64,000 bases of DNA from Verrucomicrobiaceae bacterium (GTDB taxonomy: Bacteria; Verrucomicrobiota; Verrucomicrobiia; Verrucomicrobiales; Verrucomicrobiaceae). The position numbers and the translations under genes were made by a program. Every line of letters begins with the position of its first letter. Within the stretch, counting starts at the first letter, position 1. Positions 44,722 to 53,107 of the stretch are shown here, in pieces. The notes beneath the pieces are model-generated. The model ran no database searches and had not been told where the DNA came from. It saw only the letters and a list, made by a program, of their open reading frames with translations. The stretch spans positions 124,001-188,000 of the forward strand of contig JAIBCL010000013.1 of NCBI GenBank assembly GCA_019694165.1, read 5' to 3'.

Positions 44722-47700
44722 ATGGACGACTCCGCTTCAACTCAACCGCGCCCTCCCTCCTCCCGAGCCGGCTCTTCCGGTGCTGGGTGGAAGCCTCCGA
44801 GCGTGGAGCATCTTCAGGCGTTGCTGCCGCAGTATGAGATCATCTCCATGCTCGGCCACGGCGGCATGGGCGCGGTTTACAAGGGCAAGCAGAAATCGCT
44901 GGACCGCATGGTGGCGATCAAAATCCTGCCGCCGGGGATGGAGGACGATGACGCGAACTTCACCGAGCGCTTCAAGAACGAAGCGCGCACGATGGCGAAG
45001 ATGATGCATCCGGGCATCGTCGCGGTGTTTGATTTCGGCGAGATCCATGAAGGTGGGGCGCTTGCTCCCGCAAGCGCCGCCCGGACGCCGCGCCCCTCCG
45101 ATGCTACGAGCAACCCAACGGACAGTTCTCCGTCTCCCGCGGCGGCTGGCGGAGCAGCCGCCCTACCATCTGGCCCGCCGCTGCTCTACTTCATCATGGA
45201 ATACGTCGATGGCACGGACGTGGCGAAGATGATCCAGGCCAGCGGCAAGCTGCCTGCCGATCATGCGCTCGCGATCACCGCGCATGTCTGTGATGCGCTG
45301 GCCTATGCGCACTCGAACGGCGTGATCCACCGCGACATCAAGCCGGCGAACATCCTCATCAACATGCAGGGCCAGGTGAAGGTCGCCGACTTCGGCCTCG
45401 CAAAGATGGACGACCCCTCGCAGACCAGCGGCCTCACGAAGACCGGCATGGCGATGGGCACGCCGGACTACGTCGCGCCCGAGGCGCTGATCATGGGCGT
45501 GAATGTCGATGGTCGCGCCGACCTCTACGCCATCGGCGTCATGCTCTACCAGATGCTGACCGGCGAGATACCGCGCGGCCTGTTCCTGATGCCGAGCGTG
45601 AAGACGAATGGTGAGATCGATCCGCGCTTCGACAAGATCATCACCCGCGCGATGCAGACGGACCGCGAGGCGCGCTACCAGCAGGCGACGGAGATTCGGA
45701 AAGACCTCGATGTCATTCTGACCGCGCCGCGCGTGAAGCAGGATGCTTCCAAAGCCGTGGCCGCCGTGCCGCAGGGCGCGGTGAAAAATGTGCCGGGGCA
45801 AAGAAGCGCCGCACAGCCGCCCCCCGACCGTAGGCCGGGTGTGGCGCAGCCCGCCCGGCCCGCGCACGAATCCCCGAATGCGCCCGGCAAAGGCGAAGCG
45901 AACGCACCGCCAGCCGGGCGGGCCAAGGCCACACCCGGCCTACAGTCCGCGGCCGCGCCAGGCGCGAAATCCAAAACCGGTCTCTGGCTCGGCCTCGCCG
46001 CCGGAGCCGTCGTGCTCATCGGCGGCGCGGTGTTCTTTCTCGGTGGCGACAAGCAGCCCATGGCGGAATCCGCCAAGGATGACGGACGTAGCGAAATCCG
46101 CCAGGATTCCGCCGCCAAAGGAACGCTGGCGCGCCCCGCTACGAGCACGGGGCCGGTCAAAGTGGCCGAGCCGCCGAAGAAGCCCTCCGCAGCACCATCG
46201 CCCGCCATCGCCACGACGAACGCTTCGCCGCAGGAGCAGTGGGTGGACGTGCTGAAGGAGTATCTCGCCCGCCCGGCCGACAAGCAGCGGGAGAGGGGCA
46301 TCGAATCCACACCGGAAGGCGTGAAATTCACCAAAGCCGGAGCGACCTTCCCCTTCAACGCGTCGCTCAGAGAAATACCAAACGTGGCCCTGCGCGCCAC
46401 CGTGCGTGGGGTCAAGGGTGGCCTCAACCTGGTCGTGCGGACTTCGGGCACTCCACCCGAGAAAAACATGCGCGATTACCAGGCGATTTTGCAGTCCGAT
46501 GGCAGCGTCACGTTCAAGCGCTATGACATGACCCAGCCCGGGCCCAGCGTCGAATTGAGCCGCTCTGCGCCCATACCGGGTTTTTCCCCCGACGCCCGCC
46601 ATATCTTCGAATTCCGCGCCGTGGGCGATGTGCTCACCGCGACGCTGGATGGGGGTGTGCTCGAGCCCATCCGCGATGCCTCGTTCACAAATGGCGGCAT
46701 CGGCCTCGTCGGCTATCCCGGCATGATCGTGGAGAAGCTGGAGGTGGCCGACCTGACGGGCGTGAAACCCGCGGCGGCGGAGGAGCAGTGGGTCGATGTG
46801 CTGAAGGAGTATTTCGCCCGGCCGGCTGATCAGCGGCGGGAGAAGGCCATCGAGCCCTCGCGGGAGGGCGGGAAAGTCACGGAAAGGGCCAACTTCAACA
46901 TCTCGCCCGGCGAGAAACAGAATGTCGCCCTGCGCGCCACCGTGCGTGGGATGAACAACGACCTCAACTTGGGCGTGCGGGGTTCGGGCGGCGTAACCGC
47001 GAAAATCGCGCGCAACTACCGAGCATCGTTCGCCCCCGATGGCAGCGTCAGGATCATTCGCTACGACCTGACCCAGCCGACGGTGGATACCGAGCTGAGC
47101 AAATCTGCGCCCATCCCGGGCTTTTCCCCCGACGCCCGCCATACCTTCGAATTCCGCGCCGTGGACGACGTGCTCACCGCGACGGTGGACGGCCGGGTGG
47201 TCGGTCCCGTCCGCGATGCCTCGTTCACGAAGGGCGGTCTCGTCTTCGTCGGCAATCCCGGCATGATCGTGGAGAAACTGGAGATGGCCGACCTGACGGG
47301 CGTGAAGACCGCGGCGGCGTCTGCGGGCGGCGGCGGCGAGAAGTGGGTGGACGCACTGGCCGAGGTGTTGGCCAAGGGGCCGGGCAGTTCGGCCGACGCT
47401 CTCGCAAAGGTCGCCGATGGGGTGGAGGTCAAGCGACGCGATCCCCCCATCGGTCTTCCCCTTGGTCCACGAGGCTCGTTGCGCGACTACGCGTTGCGGG
47501 CGCGGGTCCGTCCCATCAATGTTTCGTTGCAGTTCTCTTTGCGCACTGCCGGCAGCATCACGAATGGCGATATGCACAGCTATGTGGCGGACTTCAAATC
47601 GGACGGCAGTGCGACGATTCGCCGACGGGATGCGAACGACAAATTCGTGGAGCTCGGCGCGTTCCCGGCGATCCCCGGTTTCGACAAATCAGCGTGGCAC

Positions 47701-50700
47701 TCCCTGGAGTTCCGCGCTGAGGGCGAAGTGCTGACCTTGCGTGTCGATGAACAGACGGTCGGCACCGTGCGCGATTCCACGTTCAGCAGCGGCGGCGCTT
47801 ATTTCGTCTGCGACACCGGCATGATCATCGAGAAGCTGGAGTATGCCGACCTGACGGGCGTGAAGCCCGCGGCGGCTGTCGCCTCATCTTCCCTGCCCGT
47901 CATCACCGGCTGGCAGGACTTGATGGGCGCGGCGAAGAAAGAGATTCCGCGAGTGGGCCAGACCGGCGTGAAGGAGGACAATGGCTGGCTGGTCGCCAGC
48001 AATTTCAAAGGCACGGCCGGCGTGGCGCTCGGCGAGAAGCACTTTAAGGACACCGCCATGCGCGGACGCGTGCGCGGGTATCTCTCTGCGGTGCTGCGGC
48101 ACAACGAAGCACTGCCAGGCAACTATATCGTGAGATTCCAGAAGAACGGCACCGGCTCCATCCTTCAGCTTACCAGCAACCCGCGAAAGGAAACGGTGCT
48201 CGCGAGCTTCACGATGAGCAGCGCCCCGGAGCACGACTTCCTCGTCACGATGACCGGGCCGGACATCCGCCTCTGGGTGGACGGCACGCTCGCAGCCACG
48301 GCGCGCGACACCACCATCGCCAGCGGCGTGCCGGGCATCACTCTTGCGGAGGAAGGTGCCGCCTTCCGCGACCTCGCCGTCGCCGAGCTGCCGGCGGATT
48401 TCGCCAGCAAGCTCGCGCCCGTCGATGCCTCGGGCGGGCCGTGGATAGATGCCATCGCGAAGGTGTATCCTCCCGGCACGAATCTCCCCAGTTCGTTGGT
48501 GCGCGAGGGCGCCGGCATCTACCTGACCCCGCAGGCAACGGGGGCCGCCACGCTGTGCACCCTCAACAATCTCCGCGACTTCGAGATTCGCATCACGGCC
48601 AGGTGCGATTCGCCCAAAGGCTATTGGAACATCTCCGCACGCGATTCGTCGCAGGACGGAAAGCGGTCCCAATACGTGATGAATGTGTTTTCATCCGGCG
48701 GAGGGAAGGTGGACTTGCAAAGCCGCAATGGGAAGCTGCCGGAGCCGAGCGTAACGCTGGGCAGCAGCGCGGCCCCGCCGGGCTTCGACATCACGAAGGA
48801 GCACACGCTCCACGTCCGCCTCCAGGGAACACGCATCATCGTGCGGCTCAACGAAGCTGAGGTCATCAACGCGGAGGATGCGACCGCCTCAACCGGTCAA
48901 TTCTTCATCTACTCGCAGCTTGGGGGCATTCATCTCTCGAAGATTGAATACCGCGAGCTGCCGCCTGCCAAAGCGTCCGCCGCTGCGGCGAGCGGCAGCG
49001 AGAAATGGGTGGACGGCCTCGCCGAGTGGTGGGCCGATCCCAAGAATACGAACAGCGCCAGGATGGTGAAGGAAGCCGGAGGTTCGCGGCAGGTCGATGC
49101 CTTTGGAGCTGGTATCGCGCGTGACTTCAAGGATGTCGCCCTGCGGGTCCGGGCCGTTGGCGGCGCGAGCACGGACTTTTACAAGCTGAACCTGCGCTTG
49201 GGCAACGGGGGCTATCAGGCCCACCTGAAGAAAGAGGGGAAAGGTTTCATCTACCGCGGCGAGGTGAACCCCGAAGGCAAGATGCAATACGTGACACTGG
49301 CGAGCTTCGATCTCCCCGCCGGCTTCTCCATCACCGAGCGGCACGAGATGGAGTTCAGCGTGATCAAGGACGTGATGGAATTGTTCCTCGATGGCCAGAA
49401 GGTCGCCACGGCGCGCGACAGCGTGCGCACCCACGGCGCGATCTCCATCGAAGGAAAGGGCGCGTTGTTCGAGAAGTTCGAATACCGCGAGCTGGGCGAG
49501 AACTCCGCCGCGCCCGCACCCGCCGTGGCATCGGGCGAGAAGTGGATCGACGCACTCACACCAGCCCTCGCGAGCTGGAAAGGTGGCAGTTCGTGGAAAC
49601 CATCTGGCACCGGCCTCGTGACCGTCGAATACCAGGGCTTCGGCTTCGTTCCAACGCATTTCACCGACATAGCGGTCCGCGCCACGGCGCGCTGTAGCGA
49701 TGCGAATGGCTTGTGGCAGGTCAGACTGCGGGCAACCGTAACGGCGGAGCAAGGACAAGCGGGCTATAAAGCCATTCTGTCCTCCGACGGGCAGGGGCGC
49801 ATCCAGATGGAGACAGGTGGCAAGCCCACCGATCTCCAAACCTTCACGATGCCCGCCGGCTTCTCGATCACCGACAGCCACACGATGGAGTTCCGTGCGC
49901 AAGGCGACCGCCTCAGCCTCGCCGTGGACGGCCGCGAAGTCGCCACCGCGCAGGATTCCACGCTCCGCAGCGGCCTGTTCAACCTGCTCGGCCAGCCAGG
50001 GACCGTATTCGAGAAGGTGGAGTATCGCGAGCTGACAGGCTCGCCGGGTGCCGCTGCATCGAGCGAGAAATGGATCGACGGCCTCGCCGAGTGGATGAGC
50101 GCCGGAAACAAGGGCGACGTGCTGGAGAAGCCCGACGCATCCGGGGCCAGGCTCGTCGCGAAGCCGCTGGGAGTGACTTGCGGCACTGCCTCGATGAAGG
50201 ACGTGTCCATCCGTGCCACGCTGCGGGCGCAGACGGTCGGCATCGGCGACATGTTCGGGTTCGTGGTGCGCGGCCAGATCAAGGGCGACGGTTACCTGGT
50301 CAAGGTGGATGGGAAGAGCGGACGCATCCACCGCCAAAGCGGGGGACAGGGCACGGTGCTGAAGGCTTTTGAGATGCCCGCGGGCATTTCGATGAAAGAC
50401 ACGCACACCGCCGAGTTTCGCGCACAAGGCGGCGTGCTCACCTTCCTCCTCGACGGCCAGGAACTGGGCCGTGCGCAGGACACCGCATTCACCAGCGGCA
50501 GCATCTACTTCTTGGCCCAGAGGCCGAACGAGATCCTCCTGAGCAAGCTGGAGTATCGCGAACTGCCCGCCGCGCCCGCCGCGGTCTCCCCCAAGAAATC
50601 CGCCGCGACCCCAGCGCCGCCGCCTGCCGCACCCGGCGGAACGCTGGCGCGTCCCGCTACGACTGAGCCGCCGCCACTCCCCGCTGAACTCGCCGCGCTC

Positions 50701-51984
50701 GATGCACAGTTCATCAAGCTGCAGGCCGAGCGCGTCGCCGCGCCGTTTGAGGCCGAAATGGCGAAACTGAACGCCAGCTACGTCGGCGGCATCGCCAGGA
50801 AAATCACGGAGGAGAAAACTGCGGGGCATCTCGATGCCGTCCTCGCGCTGGAGGCGGAGCAAAAACTGCTCGCCGACAAACAGCCCGTGCCGGAGAGCGA
50901 TGACGACAAGACGCCCGCCGGTCTCAAAGACCTGCGCAAGATCTACCGCGACGCCTTTGCCAAACTCGTCGCGACCCAGGCGGCAAACCTCAAAGACCTG
51001 ATCGTGCCGCTGGAGAAACGCCTGGTGCAGATGGAGACGGATTTGACGAAGGCAGACCGCCTCGCCGATGCAAAGACGGTGCGCGCTTATCGTGAGGCGC
51101 TCACAGAAGATGGGGCAGGTGCTTCTGCGCCCGCCTCCCCGGCTGGCACCACGGGTGCGAGCACCCGAAGCGTGGCGCTTGCAGGAGCCAGCGCGCTGCC
51201 CAAAAACGTGAGCCCAGCCTCCGCGATCGCGCTGCGGGGCGGCATCACGAACACCCTCGGCATGAAGCTTGTCCCCGTGCCAGGCACCGACGTGCTGATG
51301 TGCATCCACGAGACGCGCTACAAGGACTACGCCGCGTATGCCACCGAGGTGCAGGGCGTGGATGCCAAGTGGAAAGATCAAACCATCGAGGGCATCCAGA
51401 TCACCGACCGGGCCGAGGACCACCCCGTCATCAATACGAGCTGGGATGACGCGCAGGCGTTCTGCGCCTGGCTGGGCAAGAAAGAAGGCAGGACCTACCG
51501 CCTGCCCACGGACAAGGAGTGGAGCTTCGCCGTCGGCATCGGACGCAAGGAGAAATGGGGGAGTGACACCCCTCCAGCCTCGCTGAGCCACAAGATAGAT
51601 ACCGAGTGGCCGTGGGGTGAAAACTTCCCGCCCAGGACCCGGGACAAAGCCGGGAACTACAACGACATGAGCCATGACGAGAAAAACGGAAGTTATCTCA
51701 AGGGCTACAAAGACGGCTACCCGACCACCGCGCCCGTGATGAGCTTCAAGCCCAACAAGCTCGGCATCTACGACCTGGGCGGCAACTTGTTTGAGTGGGT
51801 TGAGGACTGGTATGACGGTGAGCAAAAAGAACGGACTCTGCGTGGTGCCTCCTGGTCTCACGCCGATCGCGGCTATCTGCTGTCGTCCGGCCGCTTTCGC
51901 TCCGGCCCCGGCGCACGTACCACCGCCTACGGCTTCCGTGTGGTGTGGGTACCAGGGTCCGCTGCCGAGCCGCCGCGCCCGTGA
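44722..51984 (+). CDS. Giant membrane Ser/Thr kinase with LamG-like repeats, shared helical module and FGE-like domain (kinase 1)
   Basis: 2420 residues from the ATG at 44722, the start matched in kinase 2. Cytoplasmic Hanks-type kinase: G-loop GHGGMG (45-50), Lys67, HRD (203-205), DFG (223-225), APE. A repeat-derived Ala/Pro/Ser insertion (110-151) splits the N-lobe. A Pro/Ala linker leads to one membrane helix (about 421-441), so the rest is outside the membrane: eight modules of about 165-180 residues (from about 503 to 1949), each with W(V/I)D-L near the start, F-FRA near the end and a final LEYRELP-type motif, probably LamG/DUF1080-like sandwiches; the shared helical module (about 1988-2129); and an FGE-sulfatase-like domain (about 2173-2410; GMKLVPVPG, LPTDKEWSF, YDLGGNLFEWVEDW, GFRVVW). 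The FGE cysteines are missing, so this domain probably binds a ligand. Confidence 0.9.
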   Translation: MDDSASTQPRPPSSRAGSSGAGWKPPSVEHLQALLPQYEIISMLGHGGMGAVYKGKQKSLDRMVAIKILPPGMEDDDANFTERFKNEARTMAKMMHPGIVAVFDFGEIHEGGALAPASAARTPRPSDATSNPTDSSPSPAAAGGAAALPSGPPLLYFIMEYVDGTDVAKMIQASGKLPADHALAITAHVCDALAYAHSNGVIHRDIKPANILINMQGQVKVADFGLAKMDDPSQTSGLTKTGMAMGTPDYVAPEALIMGVNVDGRADLYAIGVMLYQMLTGEIPRGLFLMPSVKTNGEIDPRFDKIITRAMQTDREARYQQATEIRKDLDVILTAPRVKQDASKAVAAVPQGAVKNVPGQRSAAQPPPDRRPGVAQPARPAHESPNAPGKGEANAPPAGRAKATPGLQSAAAPGAKSKTGLWLGLAAGAVVLIGGAVFFLGGDKQPMAESAKDDGRSEIRQDSAAKGTLARPATSTGPVKVAEPPKKPSAAPSPAIATTNASPQEQWVDVLKEYLARPADKQRERGIESTPEGVKFTKAGATFPFNASLREIPNVALRATVRGVKGGLNLVVRTSGTPPEKNMRDYQAILQSDGSVTFKRYDMTQPGPSVELSRSAPIPGFSPDARHIFEFRAVGDVLTATLDGGVLEPIRDASFTNGGIGLVGYPGMIVEKLEVADLTGVKPAAAEEQWVDVLKEYFARPADQRREKAIEPSREGGKVTERANFNISPGEKQNVALRATVRGMNNDLNLGVRGSGGVTAKIARNYRASFAPDGSVRIIRYDLTQPTVDTELSKSAPIPGFSPDARHTFEFRAVDDVLTATVDGRVVGPVRDASFTKGGLVFVGNPGMIVEKLEMADLTGVKTAAASAGGGGEKWVDALAEVLAKGPGSSADALAKVADGVEVKRRDPPIGLPLGPRGSLRDYALRARVRPINVSLQFSLRTAGSITNGDMHSYVADFKSDGSATIRRRDANDKFVELGAFPAIPGFDKSAWHSLEFRAEGEVLTLRVDEQTVGTVRDSTFSSGGAYFVCDTGMIIEKLEYADLTGVKPAAAVASSSLPVITGWQDLMGAAKKEIPRVGQTGVKEDNGWLVASNFKGTAGVALGEKHFKDTAMRGRVRGYLSAVLRHNEALPGNYIVRFQKNGTGSILQLTSNPRKETVLASFTMSSAPEHDFLVTMTGPDIRLWVDGTLAATARDTTIASGVPGITLAEEGAAFRDLAVAELPADFASKLAPVDASGGPWIDAIAKVYPPGTNLPSSLVREGAGIYLTPQATGAATLCTLNNLRDFEIRITARCDSPKGYWNISARDSSQDGKRSQYVMNVFSSGGGKVDLQSRNGKLPEPSVTLGSSAAPPGFDITKEHTLHVRLQGTRIIVRLNEAEVINAEDATASTGQFFIYSQLGGIHLSKIEYRELPPAKASAAAASGSEKWVDGLAEWWADPKNTNSARMVKEAGGSRQVDAFGAGIARDFKDVALRVRAVGGASTDFYKLNLRLGNGGYQAHLKKEGKGFIYRGEVNPEGKMQYVTLASFDLPAGFSITERHEMEFSVIKDVMELFLDGQKVATARDSVRTHGAISIEGKGALFEKFEYRELGENSAAPAPAVASGEKWIDALTPALASWKGGSSWKPSGTGLVTVEYQGFGFVPTHFTDIAVRATARCSDANGLWQVRLRATVTAEQGQAGYKAILSSDGQGRIQMETGGKPTDLQTFTMPAGFSITDSHTMEFRAQGDRLSLAVDGREVATAQDSTLRSGLFNLLGQPGTVFEKVEYRELTGSPGAAASSEKWIDGLAEWMSAGNKGDVLEKPDASGARLVAKPLGVTCGTASMKDVSIRATLRAQTVGIGDMFGFVVRGQIKGDGYLVKVDGKSGRIHRQSGGQGTVLKAFEMPAGISMKDTHTAEFRAQGGVLTFLLDGQELGRAQDTAFTSGSIYFLAQRPNEILLSKLEYRELPAAPAAVSPKKSAATPAPPPAAPGGTLARPATTEPPPLPAELAALDAQFIKLQAERVAAPFEAEMAKLNASYVGGIARKITEEKTAGHLDAVLALEAEQKLLADKQPVPESDDDKTPAGLKDLRKIYRDAFAKLVATQAANLKDLIVPLEKRLVQMETDLTKADRLADAKTVRAYREALTEDGAGASAPASPAGTTGASTRSVALAGASALPKNVSPASAIALRGGITNTLGMKLVPVPGTDVLMCIHETRYKDYAAYATEVQGVDAKWKDQTIEGIQITDRAEDHPVINTSWDDAQAFCAWLGKKEGRTYRLPTDKEWSFAVGIGRKEKWGSDTPPASLSHKIDTEWPWGENFPPRTRDKAGNYNDMSHDEKNGSYLKGYKDGYPTTAPVMSFKPNKLGIYDLGGNLFEWVEDWYDGEQKERTLRGASWSHADRGYLLSSGRFRSGPGARTTAYGFRVVWVPGSAAEPPRP
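45049..45177. repeat. In-frame repeat element inside the kinase domain (kinase 1 copy)
   Basis: It is bounded by GGTGGGGCG and CCGCCCTACC. The inner hairpin arms are GGCGCTTGC/GCAAGCGCC and GGCGGCT/AGCCGCC. It encodes residues 110-151 and is identical to 58530-58658 in kinase 2. Confidence 0.75.
45830..45943. repeat. GTAGGCCGGGTGTGGC palindromic repeat (kinase 1 linker)
   Basis: GTAGGCCGGGTGTGGC at the left end is the exact reverse complement of GCCACACCCGGCCTAC at the right end; an inner CCCGCCCGG/CCGGGCGGG pair adds to the fold. It encodes part of the Pro/Ala juxtamembrane linker. Confidence 0.8.
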
Positions 51985-52328
51985 CGAGCTTCAGGCCCGG
52001 CGAAGCAAAGCACGCGGCATCGAAACAGCTTCCGTTGTCATGGGCCAGGAAAAGGACACCAAACCCGGCAGTAAAAGTTTTTGTTGTTTTGAAACGCGGC
52101 GCGGTGCTTTACGATAATAAATGCATGAATGCTTTTCTTTGCCCTCCCGCCGCCAGGGCGCGGCGAATACCAATGCCGTCTGGAAATAAAACACCCGGAC
52201 CCCGCGCCATCGGAAATGCTCAAGGCGCACGATCGGTCCCCCCCTCCTCCCGGACCTCTCCCGCAAGGAGAGGAAGCAGAACGATCTGCCGCCCGGCGAT
52301 GCAAAGCACGCTCTCGCCCCAGCACGAA
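51985..52328. other. 344-bp intergenic region upstream of the PEP-CTERM gene
   Basis: It contains an AT-rich patch (about 52070-52140) with a promoter-like pair, and a hairpin CCTCTCCCGCAAGGAGAGG (about 52254-52272) of a common repeat type. No gene seen. Confidence 0.5.
52089..52118 (+). promoter_or_regulatory. Promoter-like sequence upstream of the PEP-CTERM gene
   Basis: TTGAAA (52089-52094) and GATAAT (52113-52118) are separated by 18 bp inside an unusually AT-rich patch of this GC-rich genome. The ATG is 210 bp downstream, giving a long leader that holds a hairpin. Confidence 0.4.
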
Positions 52329-53036
52329 ATGAACACTCACCCACACTTCCCGCCCGGCATCGTAACCAATGGCCGCGCTCGTTCGCTCGCGCTGATCGCA
52401 GTGTGCCTCATCCTCGCCATCACCCTCGCCCCACAAGCCCAAGCGGCGACCGTGGTTTCCAATTTGGGGAATACGTCCGATGGCTCCCTTGCCGTAAACA
52501 ACTTAACCGGCCCTCTCGGATTCGCAGGAGTCGATGCCGCTAATTCTTTTACAACCGGTGCGGCTGCCACGCTGGAAAGTGTGACCCTGAGTCTTTCCGG
52601 CTTCGGAGTCGTCGACTTCAAAGTTGCGCTATACCTTGATAGCGCCGGGCTCCCGGGAACCAGCTTGGTGACCCTGACGGGCAACAGTAACCCAAGCAGT
52701 TTGGGTCTATACACCTACACGGGAACCTACGCGCTTGCCGCCTCGACGACATATTGGGTGGTGGCCTCCGTGCCGCACGACGTCGCTGTCAACCACCTTG
52801 CCAATTGGTATTCGACGACCAACCCCTCGGAAACCGGGCAGCCAGGCTGGAGCATCGGAGACGGAAGCGCTCAGCGCCATTGGTCCAGCGGCGTGCCGGA
52901 GGCTTGGGCGGGCAGCGACCGAGCTCTGCAGTTCTCCGTCGAAACCATGTCAGTGCCCGAACCGGGGAGAGCGACCTTGCTGTTTGGCAGCGTCTGCCTC
53001 GCCACCGTCCTGCGGCGCCGCCGAGTGGCGCACTGA
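52329..53036 (+). CDS. PEP-CTERM-sorted protein with choice-of-anchor-R-like domain
   Basis: 235 residues from the ATG at 52329. Signal peptide (residues about 18-40, SLALIAVCLILAITLAPQAQA), then a beta-rich domain beginning VVSNLGN and including ANSFTTG, LESVTLSLSG, GLPGTSLVTLTG and TYWVVAS, typical of choice-of-anchor R. The C-terminus has VPEP, a hydrophobic stretch and RRRR, the PEP-CTERM signal processed by an exosortase for surface anchoring. No exosortase is in the window. Role unknown, likely part of the extracellular matrix. Confidence 0.85.
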   Translation: MNTHPHFPPGIVTNGRARSLALIAVCLILAITLAPQAQAATVVSNLGNTSDGSLAVNNLTGPLGFAGVDAANSFTTGAAATLESVTLSLSGFGVVDFKVALYLDSAGLPGTSLVTLTGNSNPSSLGLYTYTGTYALAASTTYWVVASVPHDVAVNHLANWYSTTNPSETGQPGWSIGDGSAQRHWSSGVPEAWAGSDRALQFSVETMSVPEPGRATLLFGSVCLATVLRRRRVAH

Positions 53037-53107
53037 AGATCGGAACTGCGGTTGCAAAACTTGCGTGTTAAGCCCCGGGCCATTGACCGGTCGGAGACCG
53101 TCCTCCA

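Noticed and set aside
48889-51861. 990-codon minus-strand open frame opposite kinase 1
   Set aside because: Shadow of the plus-strand kinase ectodomain; no domain or start signal, and the plus-strand frame has clear FGE-like and repeated modules.
44722-51984. Diversity-generating retroelement target (C-type-lectin/FGE-like C-terminal domain)
   Set aside because: The FGE-like fold is used by such targets, but no reverse transcriptase, template repeat or variable-repeat pair was seen.
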